From positions 1 to 52,425 of the IMG/VR virus record IMGVR_UViG_3300012927_000008: 52,425 bases of DNA. The stretch is one strand, 5' to 3'. This DNA is from a virus. The notes under the pieces are model-generated. The model saw only the letters and a program-made list of their open reading frames with translations, did no database searches and was not told the origin of the DNA. Positions within the stretch are counted from its first letter, which is position 1. Every line of letters begins with the position of its first letter. This document shows positions 1 through 8,122 of this stretch, in pieces. Both the position numbers and the translations under genes were made by a program.

Positions 1-357
1 GCCGACGCAATCCTCTCCACCATCGCGCCGCCACGAACAGCCGAACCCTTGCATTTTCCGACCGCCGAAGAATGGCAGGCACACACCGAAGCTGATCGGG
101 CGGCATTTCTGGAGCAATATCGAGCCGCAGCCATCGCGTCGCCAGCGGACTTGCGAGGGTGGGTTGTGAAATCCGGTGACGGCAGACGGTTTCGCACATG
201 GCGCGATGGATTTTCAGCGTGGACTGACGACTGCGAGTGCGCGACGCGCTATGCCCGCCGACAAGATGCGGAAGCCGTTCATAAAGAAGACGAGGATGCG
301 TGGTTCGTCGTGCCCTTCCCCGCCCTCGCGCGCTCCGCAGATCGGGAGGTGGGGTGA
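1..357 (+). CDS. hypothetical protein, C-terminal part of a gene crossing the contig ends
   Basis: The frame is open from base 1 to the stop at 355-357. It joins in frame with the ATG at 52408, six codons before the right end, to give a protein of about 124 residues (MARVLS then ADAILSTI...). A TTG at 49 could be an internal start, but the upstream continuation looks coding. The product is acidic and rich in Trp and Arg, with no signal peptide or membrane segment. No family was recognised. The next gene overlaps its stop (TGATGA), so the two are probably translationally coupled. I am confident it is a gene; its function is unknown. Confidence 0.75.
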   Translation, partial: ADAILSTIAPPRTAEPLHFPTAEEWQAHTEADRAAFLEQYRAAAIASPADLRGWVVKSGDGRRFRTWRDGFSAWTDDCECATRYARRQDAEAVHKEDEDAWFVVPFPALARSADREVG

Positions 358-581
358 TGAAAGCGCATTACTTTGAGCTAGCCGAAGCCGATCAGGACGA
401 CTGGCAGTTAGGCATGGCAAAGATGCAGGGTTATGTTCCGCAAACATGCCTGCTCGGCGGTGTTGTCGTGATGGCCGAAGTATCGGCCGGCAGAAATCCA
501 TGTTGGGGTTGCGCGGGGCCACGGGCTCGGTGTCACGGGAAACCCATCTCCACTGTCGCGCGCGCGGAGGCGGGGGAGTGA
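357..581 (+). CDS. hypothetical small Cys-containing protein
   Basis: A 74-residue product. I chose the ATG at 357 because it overlaps the upstream stop, as is usual in this tightly packed early operon. The middle of the protein carries a CWGCAGPRARC stretch that could bind a metal; this is inference from cysteine spacing only. It ends in a 1-base overlap with the methyltransferase start at 581. No family was recognised. Confidence 0.6.
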   Translation: MKAHYFELAEADQDDWQLGMAKMQGYVPQTCLLGGVVVMAEVSAGRNPCWGCAGPRARCHGKPISTVARAEAGE

Positions 582-1447
582 TGGCGAAAATGCCCGCGTC
601 GTCCCGTCCGCTCCTCCGTTGGCATGGCGGCAAATGGCTCCTGGCGCCGTGGATCATCTCGCACTTTCCGCCGCATCGGACCTATGTCGAGCCGTTTGGT
701 GGAGCAGCCTCGGTCCTGATCCGCAAAGAGCGCTCCTATGCCGAGGTTTACAACGATCTCGACGATGACGTGGTGAACCTGTTTCGGGTGATCCGGGACG
801 ATGAGCAGTCGGAGGCACTCCACTTCGCCGTGCTGCACACACCGTTCGCCCGCACCGAATTTAATGAGGCTTATCTCCCGACGAACGATCCCGTCGAGAA
901 GGCGCGCCGGCTCATCATCCGGTCGTTCATGGGCTTCGGTTCGGGTGGGCATAACAACGCGCGCCCGACAGGCTTTCGCGCGAACAGCAATCGCTCAGGC
1001 ACCACGCCGGCCGGCGATTGGACGAACTACAATGAGGCGCTTGAACTGATCATATGGCGCGTTCGTGGCCTTGTAATCGAACATCGCCCGGCGATCGAGG
1101 TCATGGCCCAACAGGATCAGCCGACGACGCTGCACTACGTCGATCCGCCCTATGTCCACGCAACCAGGTCGAAGGCGAAAAACTCGACGCGGAAGAATTA
1201 CGCGCACGAGATGACGGATGACGATCACCGCAAGCTGCTCGACTTTCTGCCGACGCTCAAAGGTATGGTCGTCCTCTCCGGCTATCCGACACCGATGTAT
1301 GACCATGCCCTGACGGGCTGGGAGCGCGTCGAGCGTCTCGCACTGGCAGACGGTGCCCGCGAGCGCACCGAAGTCCTGTGGATCAACCAGCCGGCATCGG
1401 CGGCACGTCACATCGCTCAACCGTCATTTGCAGGAATCGCAGCATGA
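581..1447 (+). CDS. DNA adenine methyltransferase, Dam/D12 class
   Basis: A 288-residue N6-adenine methyltransferase of the alpha (D12, Dam-like) class. Near the N-terminus LLRWHGGKWLLAPWI matches the SAM-binding start of D12 enzymes, followed by EPFGGAASVL (motif I type). YVDPPY, around residue 188, is the catalytic motif IV. The start at 581 follows a GGGGGAGTG stretch and overlaps the previous stop; longer upstream ATGs in the same frame fall inside the preceding gene. There is no cognate restriction gene nearby, so it is best read as an orphan phage methylase that protects the genome or modifies regulation. The target sequence cannot be read from the DNA. Confidence 0.92.
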   Translation: MAKMPASSRPLLRWHGGKWLLAPWIISHFPPHRTYVEPFGGAASVLIRKERSYAEVYNDLDDDVVNLFRVIRDDEQSEALHFAVLHTPFARTEFNEAYLPTNDPVEKARRLIIRSFMGFGSGGHNNARPTGFRANSNRSGTTPAGDWTNYNEALELIIWRVRGLVIEHRPAIEVMAQQDQPTTLHYVDPPYVHATRSKAKNSTRKNYAHEMTDDDHRKLLDFLPTLKGMVVLSGYPTPMYDHALTGWERVERLALADGARERTEVLWINQPASAARHIAQPSFAGIAA

Positions 1448-1533
1448 CCACCCGCAAAACGAGCCACACCTGGGAATGGTGGGCCGGCGTCGTCGGGGAG
1501 CCGGGCTATCGGCGGAAGGGGGTTCGGTTGTGA
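1444..1533 (+). CDS. very small ORF, 29 aa, unknown
   Basis: An ATG overlaps the methyltransferase stop (ATGA) and the frame ends at 1531-1533, overlapping the next start. The product is MTTRKTSHTWEWWAG followed by a basic tail. The support is position alone: it fills the gap in an otherwise gapless operon. No family is known. Confidence 0.4.
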   Translation: MTTRKTSHTWEWWAGVVGEPGYRRKGVRL

Positions 1534-1691
1534 GCAAGGCTGATACCTGCATTCCGCTCGGCATATGCACCGTCGCCGCCACTATGGTTTCCGGCGGCTG
1601 TGCACAGAATGGCGGTTATTTCGTCGCCATCGCCGCAGCACTTGTTGCCGCTGGCTTAGCGCTGTTTCTTGTTGTGGAGTACAAGCGATGA
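1530..1691 (+). CDS. small membrane protein, 53 aa
   Basis: The GTG start at 1530 overlaps the preceding stop and follows a GGAAGGGGG Shine-Dalgarno-like run. The C-terminal half (YFVAIAAALVAAGLALFLVV) is a clear transmembrane helix, followed by a basic tail EYKR. The N-terminal half has three Cys. No function can be assigned; small single-span proteins are common among phage early genes. Confidence 0.6.
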   Translation: MSKADTCIPLGICTVAATMVSGGCAQNGGYFVAIAAALVAAGLALFLVVEYKR

Positions 1692-2101
1692 GTGATCGCC
1701 AGGCCATCGCTGCGGCCGATCTCAAGGGATGCCCGTTTTGTGGGGGTGAGGGACTCGTCCATCGCGGCCCGTTTGGAGGCAGCGCTTTAGGCTGTTGGAT
1801 CTCGTGCGTGGGGACTGACTGTCACGTCGTACCGCGCGCAAAAGGGTCGGACGAAGCATCTGCAAGCGCGGCTTGGAACGCTCGGGTTGAACGCTGCGGG
1901 CCAGATGGTTCGCAGTCTGCCGTCATGGGCTGGCGGCCCATTTCGAGCAGCCCCATCCCTGAATATATTGATGTCGTTGTTGGCTGGTGGTTCTCGGCAC
2001 CTGGCATGGGGTCATCGTGGGAAACCGACACTGACATACTGAATGATTCAGCCACCCACTGGACGCCCCTACCATCCCCGCCAGCTTCGGGAGCGGTGTG
2101 A
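1688..2101 (+). CDS. Lar-like zinc ribbon fused to DUF551 domain
   Basis: A 137-residue product. The N-terminus has KGCPFCGGEGLVHRG and a later C-x4-C pair, the pattern of the Lar/restriction-alleviation zinc ribbon family. It ends in the typical ASASAAWNARV motif. The C-terminal part (MGWRPISSSP ... THWTPLPSPP) is a DUF551 domain. In both families members are small phage or prophage proteins. Rac Lar relieves type I restriction by modulating the modification activity, but I do not infer that activity here. Start 1688 overlaps the previous stop. Confidence 0.8.
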   Translation: MSDRQAIAAADLKGCPFCGGEGLVHRGPFGGSALGCWISCVGTDCHVVPRAKGSDEASASAAWNARVERCGPDGSQSAVMGWRPISSSPIPEYIDVVVGWWFSAPGMGSSWETDTDILNDSATHWTPLPSPPASGAV

Positions 2102-2322
2102 TGAAAGACGTGCAGGCGTGCGGATGCGCGGCGATCGAATGCCTTACTTTTGGCTGCAAGCTCCAGCGCGCTCTGACGCCTGGTGTGCCTAACCTAAGTG
2201 GTGGCATCTTGATTCCACACATCCCGGCTGGGTGCATCTGTCCTCCAACTAGCGAGCAGACATGCCAGTCGCCGATATGTCCACGTAAGCCAATACCGAG
2301 CGTAGGAGGCCCGCGCCCATGA
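2101..2322 (+). CDS. hypothetical Cys/Pro-rich small protein
   Basis: A 73-residue product starting at the ATG that overlaps the preceding stop (GTGATG). It contains about nine cysteines, including CGCAAIEC, CKL, CICPP and CQSPICP. This suggests metal binding or disulfides, with no recognised family. It overlaps the next start by four bases. Confidence 0.55.
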   Translation: MKDVQACGCAAIECLTFGCKLQRALTPGVPNLSGGILIPHIPAGCICPPTSEQTCQSPICPRKPIPSVGGPRP

Positions 2323-2660
2323 CCGACATTGACGTGATGGTAGAGCGGTTGCAAGAGACCTCCACGGTCCGCGACGAGTTTGGGACTTGGACGCCACTTT
2401 GGAATCCCGATGGCCCACGCGCCGCCGAAATGCTCCTGGCACTGAAGGCTGAGCGAGATATGTTGCGGGAGAGGCTTCAACCTTTTGCGTCGCTGTGCGA
2501 ACAATTTCATCAGGCATATATGCACATCGTGGGCATTGGGATCGATGGTCTGTTAGACGAAACACCCTTGCCGGTCGGCGGCCAAGCAGCTTCGTGCTTC
2601 ATCTCAGTCGGAGACCTTATCCGCGCCCGCCAAGCACTGGAGGCCGATCGTGACGAGTAG
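2319..2660 (+). CDS. hypothetical protein, 113 aa
   Basis: The start ATG at 2319 has a GGAGG site about 10 bases upstream. The centre (MLLALKAERDMLRERLQPF) looks like a short coiled coil. The WNPDGPRAAEMLLALKAERD block resembles small ead/Ea22-type phage early proteins, but too weakly to name it. It overlaps the next gene by 11 bases in the same direction. Confidence 0.65.
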   Translation: MTDIDVMVERLQETSTVRDEFGTWTPLWNPDGPRAAEMLLALKAERDMLRERLQPFASLCEQFHQAYMHIVGIGIDGLLDETPLPVGGQAASCFISVGDLIRARQALEADRDE

Positions 2661-2955
2661 GGTGGTGGAGCAGGTAGCGCGAGCGATCCATCAGCATGTC
2701 CTGGACAATGAGGAACCCGGTGAAATCCGCACTTTTGATGATTGTCGCGAGGCCGCTTTGAGAATGGCCTCTGTCGCGATCGAGGCTATGCGCGAGCCTA
2801 CGCCAGAGATGGTAGAGATCGGCGCCAACATCACGTCGACCGTCCCGATACCAATCGCTGCCCTACAAATCTGGCGCGCCATGATCGATGCCGCACTCGT
2901 GAGGAGGCTAGGCATGGATAGGCACGAGACCGCCATAGGTCCACAGCCAAAATAA
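2650..2955 (+). CDS. hypothetical early protein, paralogue of the gene at 30867
   Basis: The GTG start at 2650 lies inside the end of the upstream gene. The 101-residue product has VVEQVARAIHQHV, VAIEAMREPTPEMVEIG and WRAMIDAAL. The same blocks in the same order appear in the product at 30867-31184 (MVEKVARTMYE, VAIETMREPTVEMLDAG, MSMIDEALK). This style of small protein is frequent in alphaproteobacterial phages; the function is unknown. Confidence 0.75.
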   Translation: MTSRVVEQVARAIHQHVLDNEEPGEIRTFDDCREAALRMASVAIEAMREPTPEMVEIGANITSTVPIPIAALQIWRAMIDAALVRRLGMDRHETAIGPQPK

Positions 2956-2990
2956 GCGTACACCGTCTCAGCCAATCAGGGAACGCCATC

Positions 2991-4919
2991 ATGACCACTC
3001 CAATCCTCACCGGGACTCCGCCCACGAAAGCCCCAGTCGGCTCAACCTACAGCGCCACATTCACCATCACGGGCGGAACACCACCCTATGTCGCAGCGGG
3101 CTTCAAAGGCTCCAATCCCGGCTTGATCATCACCGTCAATGGCAATGACGCGACCGTGACGGGTCCGCTCAAGAGCGCGGGTGCGTTCAAGAATCTGATC
3201 GCACAGGTCCGGGACAGCAAAGGCGCGGTCGGGCAGTCGCCGCGCTGGACGCTGACGGTTGCGGGGACGGTGCCGCCCGTGGTTGTGCCGCCGGTCACAC
3301 CGCCCGTCACGTCTCCCGGCACGCGCCCAGTTGGTGCTGGGTTCCGGCCGCCATTCCTGCCGCCCGTCTATACTGCGCCTCCAAGTCAGTTTCCGAAGCT
3401 ATCAACCTACAAGTCGCTGGGCGCCGCCCTCGATGCGAATGTCGGAAAGGCCATCATCGTTGACGTGGATATGAGCGTAACCTCGGCGGATCTATGCCGG
3501 CATCAGGTCGCGCTCTATGGGCAAGCAATAGGCGGCCGGAAGCCAAAGCTGACTTATACGGGCCAGATATCCCAACTCACGCCAGCATTGCTCTATGCGG
3601 TCGATGGAGACCATATCGCGCGCGGGATTGAGTTCGTCGGGTTTGGCGACATCTTCGACATCGCGATCCCATCGATCAATCCTGCCCCATACAGCTATCA
3701 TTCTGGTGACGCCTACGGGTTCGCGCGCGCGGTCCCGCAGGGCATGGGCATGTCATCGTCCAAGAATAAGGGTGTTGGCCTTTCAATCGACACGAAGAAA
3801 TATCCTCTCATTGTCGGCGGCGAAGGACCGACTTGGGACATCGTGGATTGTGATTTCACCAATTGCGAGCAGGTCGGACAGGCCAATTCCGATAGCCTTA
3901 CCCTCGCTCCCGTCATTGCAGGTGGCTGGCATCTGGTGGGCACATATGGCGGCCTACTGTGCAACACCACCGTCAATCCCGACCGATGGTTGGGCGACGT
4001 CTTGTGGGAGAAATGCACGGCAGCTAATGGGCGGCTCCAGCCGCTGAACAACAGCCACGGTCAGCACACGCTCTTCAAGTTCGGGATCGAAAATCCTGTC
4101 CACAAACTCATTCGCCGCCAGAATGGCGCCATGCATAATATCACGGGCTCCTATATCCAGGATGGGCCTGAGCATGTTGATACCAATAGCGCGGTCATCT
4201 GGGATTGGCGCAACGATCAGGCCGCGAGCTTTCCCTCGGTCTCGTCCCCCAAAGATTCAGTCGGCAAGGTTTGCGGTCTCGACATCGGCTGGATCTTATC
4301 CGACCATGTACAGGGCCTAGGCGGAAATGAGGACGCAAACGCGGGATATTGGAAGACGCTCGGCCTATCAATGCACGATATCGTGCTGAAATCTCCCGGT
4401 GCGGCTGATTTGCGGAAAGTCACAGGTGGCCCGGAGCAGGATGGTTGCGAGTTCGGCATTGGTGGAAAACAGCCGGGCGATTTCGATGGTGCGGCACAAG
4501 ATGCGAAGGTTCTTGTTTGGAATCTCGCGATCATCGATTCGCCGCCAGCCCTCATCGATCCTTGTGTTGGCCTGTTCGGCTTCAAGATGGATGGGTACGG
4601 GGTTCCGACCTATCAGTGCAATATCACGTTCGTGCGCGGCATGATCAAGACCAAGGGCTATGGCGGCCTACTGCGCAATTACGGCAATTTTCCCAAAGGT
4701 CTCTTCATGGATAATATCGGGTTCGTGGATTGCGAATTCGCACAGGATGGCGCTGGGGTTCGCAATCACCAGTTCTCCGGTACGGGAAGCCTGTCCAATG
4801 TCTGGTATTACGGTGGGAGCGGTGGTTGCCCGATCGACGCTGGCACGGGCATCAAGATCGATGGGCCGCCCAAACAGCTAACGGCTCTTCCGGTATATTT
4901 CGGTTCGGAGTATGCATAG
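2991..4919 (+). CDS. tail spike-like protein: Ig-like domain plus parallel beta-helix
   Basis: A 642-residue protein. Residues 1-95 look like a bacterial Ig/He_PIG fold (GSTYSATFTITGGTPPY ... WTLTVAG). About 40 residues of Pro/Val linker follow (VPPVVVPPVTPP). The rest has the short hydrophobic repeats and Gly/Asn turns of a right-handed beta-helix, as in tail spikes and pectate-lyase-like depolymerases. No catalytic residues can be assigned. A GGGAACGCC stretch precedes the ATG. It lies in the rightward early-oriented unit, far from the tail operon, beside a cell-wall hydrolase. Host surface binding or polysaccharide degradation is inferred from fold and context. Confidence 0.72.
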   Translation: MTTPILTGTPPTKAPVGSTYSATFTITGGTPPYVAAGFKGSNPGLIITVNGNDATVTGPLKSAGAFKNLIAQVRDSKGAVGQSPRWTLTVAGTVPPVVVPPVTPPVTSPGTRPVGAGFRPPFLPPVYTAPPSQFPKLSTYKSLGAALDANVGKAIIVDVDMSVTSADLCRHQVALYGQAIGGRKPKLTYTGQISQLTPALLYAVDGDHIARGIEFVGFGDIFDIAIPSINPAPYSYHSGDAYGFARAVPQGMGMSSSKNKGVGLSIDTKKYPLIVGGEGPTWDIVDCDFTNCEQVGQANSDSLTLAPVIAGGWHLVGTYGGLLCNTTVNPDRWLGDVLWEKCTAANGRLQPLNNSHGQHTLFKFGIENPVHKLIRRQNGAMHNITGSYIQDGPEHVDTNSAVIWDWRNDQAASFPSVSSPKDSVGKVCGLDIGWILSDHVQGLGGNEDANAGYWKTLGLSMHDIVLKSPGAADLRKVTGGPEQDGCEFGIGGKQPGDFDGAAQDAKVLVWNLAIIDSPPALIDPCVGLFGFKMDGYGVPTYQCNITFVRGMIKTKGYGGLLRNYGNFPKGLFMDNIGFVDCEFAQDGAGVRNHQFSGTGSLSNVWYYGGSGGCPIDAGTGIKIDGPPKQLTALPVYFGSEYA

Positions 4920-5004
4920 CCTTTAGCGCGTGATCCGTAGTTGTTTTGCTTCTCTGATTAAATGCGCCACCGGGAAATCCGGGGTGCTCAGGAGAGGATC
5001 GGAT

Positions 5005-5088
5005 ATGAGCTTGCGGATCATCATGCTGGCGTCGGTACTGCTTTGGGTAGGAATTGTCTCGATGTTGTGGCGAATGATCATCGCATGA
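5005..5088 (+). CDS. very small membrane peptide, 27 aa
   Basis: An AGGAGAGG Shine-Dalgarno (4990-4997) sits at good spacing before the ATG at 5005. The product (MSLRIIMLASVLLWVGIV then SMLWRMIIA) is one hydrophobic helix. It lies between the spike stop and a terminator, so it would be the last cistron of the early transcript. The strong ribosome site and clean helix support it, but its size leaves doubt. Confidence 0.5.
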   Translation: MSLRIIMLASVLLWVGIVSMLWRMIIA

Positions 5089-5148
5089 CAGTTGGTCGCC
5101 AGCCCGCTATACAGGTCGGGTCAATCTTGGCGACTGACGAAAATTAAG

Positions 5149-5182
5149 CGGCCCGCTGGATCAATCTCGCGGGCCGTTTTTT
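5149..5182 (+). terminator. rho-independent terminator
   Basis: A perfect 8-bp stem CGGCCCGC / GCGGGCCG (5149-5156 with 5169-5176) has a 12-base loop and is followed by six T (5177-5182). It ends the rightward unit that carries the spike gene, before the SleB-like gene. Confidence 0.9.
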
Positions 5183-5296
5183 GATTAACCCGATGTTTAG
5201 AGAACCGCCTTAAAGCGGATGAACCCGCAAGGGCGGCGATGCACCTAACGGCAAATTGGATGCACCGCCTAACCGACGATGAGGGAGATCATCGAA

Positions 5297-5884
5297 ATGG
5301 CTATCAGGACTATAGGCGCGTTCTGCGCTTCGTTTCTATCCCTTTTGACGCCGCACCATGAGGGACCACACGGGGTCACGATCGCGCTGGATGATGCGGC
5401 GCCCTATCGCGCGCATCACGAGCCATGGCGGTCCCCGTTGTCGCCGCATGACCAGCTCGTCTATGTCCTCACCCAGAACCTATGGGGCGAGTGTCGCGGT
5501 GCGAAGGATCGGAACGGCTGCTATATGGATGTCGCTAGCGTGCACCTCAATCGTGCGAAGGCCAATCTGCCGGGCCGCTATGGGTCTGGCCTGCGGGGCG
5601 TGATCGAGCACCCCTATGCCTTCTCATGCCGCAACGAGAACGATCCCGGCCGCGAGATGATGCGCCGCATAGCGCTGGGCCTCGTGCCCAAGAGCAGTCC
5701 TGACTTCATATCGTGGGTGCAGGCAAAGGGCGTGGCGCGCATGGCCGTCAATGGACATCTCAGCGATACCGTCCACCGCGCGACATTCTATCGGACGCGG
5801 GCCGTCAAGCCCGCATGGTTGCGCGAAGTTCGCTTGGTCGTGAGCGGTCGAGACCATGATTATTACGTGCTGCGGAGGGGATGA
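5297..5884 (+). CDS. cell wall hydrolase, SleB-like (Hydrolase_2)
   Basis: A 195-residue product. I chose the ATG at 5297 over 5279 because GAGGGAG (5282-5288) lies at proper spacing and the protein then begins with a signal-like segment (MAIRTIGAFCASFLSLLT). The pattern LWGECRG ... DVASVHLNR, with the conserved catalytic-type Glu, then HPYAFSC and HRATFYRTRAVKPAW, is that of SleB/Hydrolase_2 peptidoglycan hydrolases. It probably cuts peptidoglycan during lysis. It overlaps a small lipoprotein gene in spanin-like arrangement. A second, GH24-type endolysin lies at 10087-10650, so its exact role (lysis or entry) is open. Confidence 0.8.
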   Translation: MAIRTIGAFCASFLSLLTPHHEGPHGVTIALDDAAPYRAHHEPWRSPLSPHDQLVYVLTQNLWGECRGAKDRNGCYMDVASVHLNRAKANLPGRYGSGLRGVIEHPYAFSCRNENDPGREMMRRIALGLVPKSSPDFISWVQAKGVARMAVNGHLSDTVHRATFYRTRAVKPAWLREVRLVVSGRDHDYYVLRRG

Positions 5885-6027
5885 TGCGGATCATCGTCGC
5901 GCTCGCGTTGGTGCTGTTCATCATGTCGCTGCTGTCATGCGCCTCGGGTTCGGGACGGGAAGAGACTGGCAGATGCGCCATTGCTGTGCACCTGCGGTCA
6001 CAGCCCGAGGGGGAGTGGAGTTGTTAG
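5881..6027 (+). CDS. small lipoprotein, Rz1/o-spanin candidate
   Basis: A 48-residue product starting at ATG 5881, overlapping the hydrolase stop. MMRIIVALALVLFIMSLLSC ends in a lipobox-like LLSC, so the mature protein would begin at Cys20 and be about 29 residues long. That fits an outer-membrane lipoprotein of o-spanin size, although the proline richness typical of Rz1 is missing. It ends five bases before the convergent leftward gene. Confidence 0.55.
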   Translation: MMRIIVALALVLFIMSLLSCASGSGREETGRCAIAVHLRSQPEGEWSC

Positions 6028-6031
6028 CAGA

Positions 6032-7468
6032 TTAGAATGATGCAATCGTTCCTGGACCCCCAATGGTGGCTTTGAATATATCTTTTGTAATATAAATCGT
6101 GCTGCCAGTATTGGCATATGCGGCACGGCCAGAGGCTGGAAGTTCATCACTACAAGCGTAAAGCCAATATTGAGCGGTGTCATCGGTCATGTAGGCAGTA
6201 GGAGGAAGCGCTCCACCAAATATTATATCGCCAAAATCTCCTGATTTTGCTGCAACGATAAATGATTTTGTAGTGCCAATGGATCTAAACGAACCACCAT
6301 GGCTGTTTATAGATATATCTCCTAGTGAAATGGCAATTACCGTTTCATGAGTCGTCCAACCGTTATTTGATTGGTTGGTATATCTACCATTATTGTTCAT
6401 CGTACAGCGAACAGTGAGGCCAAATGTCAATGCTCCAGCAACTGCGGTATTATGCAGATTGAAGCCATCTGTCGTATTATCATCAATTGAACAATCGTAG
6501 CAGGCGAATATACCATGCAAGGCATCGAGCGTAACGCCGCGCTGGTTCGCTGAATTGTTGACGCCCCCCGCATATTTGAATGTTGAATTCAATAATACTA
6601 CCGCTTTCCGCGAGGCTGGTAGACTTGTGTATCCTGAATATAGGCATCCACCAGCTACTCCTCCGGTGCCACCCTCCAAATCAAATCCGTCTCCTGTCGT
6701 TTCTCCACCCATGAAGAAGCTACATTGCGTCGCGCCCAGCTTGATGTTGGCGCTATTAAGAAGAATGCGTGTATTGATATTAACGACAGGATCTCCAGCA
6801 GGCCGCCGAATATAAACAATACCGCCCGATTCGCACCACGAGCCCGGCGTGATGTTGGCAATGGCAGGCGTTGCGACATTAGTAAGATCGAGATAATTAC
6901 CGCTGATAGCTGGCGTGCGCATATCCATGACACGCTGTGTTGCTAATCCACTGGTATTTGTGACGGCATAGCAATTAGGATAAGTACCATCGAGTGAGGG
7001 AGCTGAAAAAGAGAAGAGAGTGCTCATCCTAATGCGACCATTGCGTGCAATAAAAGCAAGATCGACGGCAGGAAGAGTTCCGCCAAAAGACATGACTTTC
7101 GTATAGTCCCAGTCCCGACCATTGGCGCCATCCATGATGACCTTTGTCGGCACGCCAGCAGAATTTGCAGCTTGGACGGCTTTCTTTGGGGTGGCAAAAG
7201 GAGATCCTATTGTCCCTGGATTGCCATCAGAGCCTGTAACTGAAACATAAAATGTCGCGCCGGGGGCGGATCGCGCGGTAGAAAACATATCAAAAAGCGC
7301 TTCTGCACCAATGCCAGCATCGGCAATGGCGCGATTTCCGATCCATTTAATAAATGGCTTGATCGGATAATTAGTTGAATCCCATCCAAGCACAGTAGGA
7401 ATGGAAACACTTTGAGAAATGATCGGAGGGACGGCTGGCGCCGTTGGTGGAATCGAAGGCGCGCCCAT
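6032..7468 (-). CDS. tail spike/fibre with right-handed beta-helix
   Basis: A 478-residue product. ATG 7468 overlaps the stop of the upstream gene (TGATG) and has GGAG upstream; a TTG 15 bases earlier is the alternative. FYVSVTGSDGNPGTIGSPFATPKKAV, around residue 90, is the entry motif of pectin-lyase-like beta-helix proteins, and many short Gly/Asn turn repeats follow. The base composition is visibly more A+T-rich than its neighbours, which suggests recent exchange of this receptor-binding module. As the last gene of the leftward late unit, it is a likely host-range determinant. Confidence 0.75.
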   Translation of the reverse strand: MGAPSIPPTAPAVPPIISQSVSIPTVLGWDSTNYPIKPFIKWIGNRAIADAGIGAEALFDMFSTARSAPGATFYVSVTGSDGNPGTIGSPFATPKKAVQAANSAGVPTKVIMDGANGRDWDYTKVMSFGGTLPAVDLAFIARNGRIRMSTLFSFSAPSLDGTYPNCYAVTNTSGLATQRVMDMRTPAISGNYLDLTNVATPAIANITPGSWCESGGIVYIRRPAGDPVVNINTRILLNSANIKLGATQCSFFMGGETTGDGFDLEGGTGGVAGGCLYSGYTSLPASRKAVVLLNSTFKYAGGVNNSANQRGVTLDALHGIFACYDCSIDDNTTDGFNLHNTAVAGALTFGLTVRCTMNNNGRYTNQSNNGWTTHETVIAISLGDISINSHGGSFRSIGTTKSFIVAAKSGDFGDIIFGGALPPTAYMTDDTAQYWLYACSDELPASGRAAYANTGSTIYITKDIFKATIGGPGTIASF

Positions 7469-8106
7469 CAGTTTCCACTCCAAGAAATCCAGTCGCCAGC
7501 GGTGCCGTTGACATAGATCGCATTGCTGTTTGAGACGCCGAACGCGCGAGCCGCGCCCGGCTGGATAACATCGCCATTGCCGGTGCCGTCCACAGTGTTG
7601 GTTACACCAGACGGCCCAACCACGAGCGCCGCCGCATTATTGGGATTTGCGAATATCGAAATGCCGTTTTTCAAGGCGTTGGCCGGGAGTTGAATGGCTG
7701 TCCCGGTGACTGCGATCTTGACCTGTCCGGAAAGGATTGTGGCGGGATTTATAGGCAGAACCGGCGCTGCCATCGCGGTCAGGATGGCGGCCAACGTGGT
7801 TTGCGTTGCGGCGCCGGTTGGAAGTGGGAGTGATGCCGCTAGTGCCGCAGCAATGGTTGCTAGAGATGCATTGCCCGTTATCTGATTGGCGGCCGATGCA
7901 TCGCCCGCATCAAGCGTCGCAATAGCCGCCAGAACCGCAGCCAGCGTAGTCTGTGTTCCAAGCGTGCCGAGAACTGCAAGCAATTGCGGAAGCGACGGAT
8001 TGCCGCTTTCATCGACGTCTATTCCTTGCGGATACTGGACATTGCCTATTTCCTTGGAGGCAAAATCCGTGCCCGGCGCAACGGGTGTTGTGAAATTATC
8101 GCTCAA
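7468..8106 (-). CDS. fibre-associated structural protein with coiled-coil repeats
   Basis: A 212-residue product. The middle contains repeated Ala-rich heptad-like blocks (TQTTLAAVLAAIATLD, ASAANQ, PLPTGAATQTTLAAI), similar to blocks in the adjacent 8123-9229 product. The C-terminal 75 residues form a compact beta domain ending GTAGDWISWSGN. It is probably a trimeric fibre shaft plus tip, judged from context between two fibre genes. No exact family was recognised. Confidence 0.65.
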   Translation of the reverse strand: MSDNFTTPVAPGTDFASKEIGNVQYPQGIDVDESGNPSLPQLLAVLGTLGTQTTLAAVLAAIATLDAGDASAANQITGNASLATIAAALAASLPLPTGAATQTTLAAILTAMAAPVLPINPATILSGQVKIAVTGTAIQLPANALKNGISIFANPNNAAALVVGPSGVTNTVDGTGNGDVIQPGAARAFGVSNSNAIYVNGTAGDWISWSGN

Positions 8107-8122
8107 GGCCGATATCCTTATC

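Noticed and set aside
4962-5147. 61-residue frame after the spike gene
   Set aside because: It lacks a ribosome site and overlaps the better-supported 27-residue membrane peptide with a strong Shine-Dalgarno sequence.
5225-5275. attC-like recombination site
   Set aside because: The CTAAC repeats lack the paired inverted core sites and there is no integron integrase.
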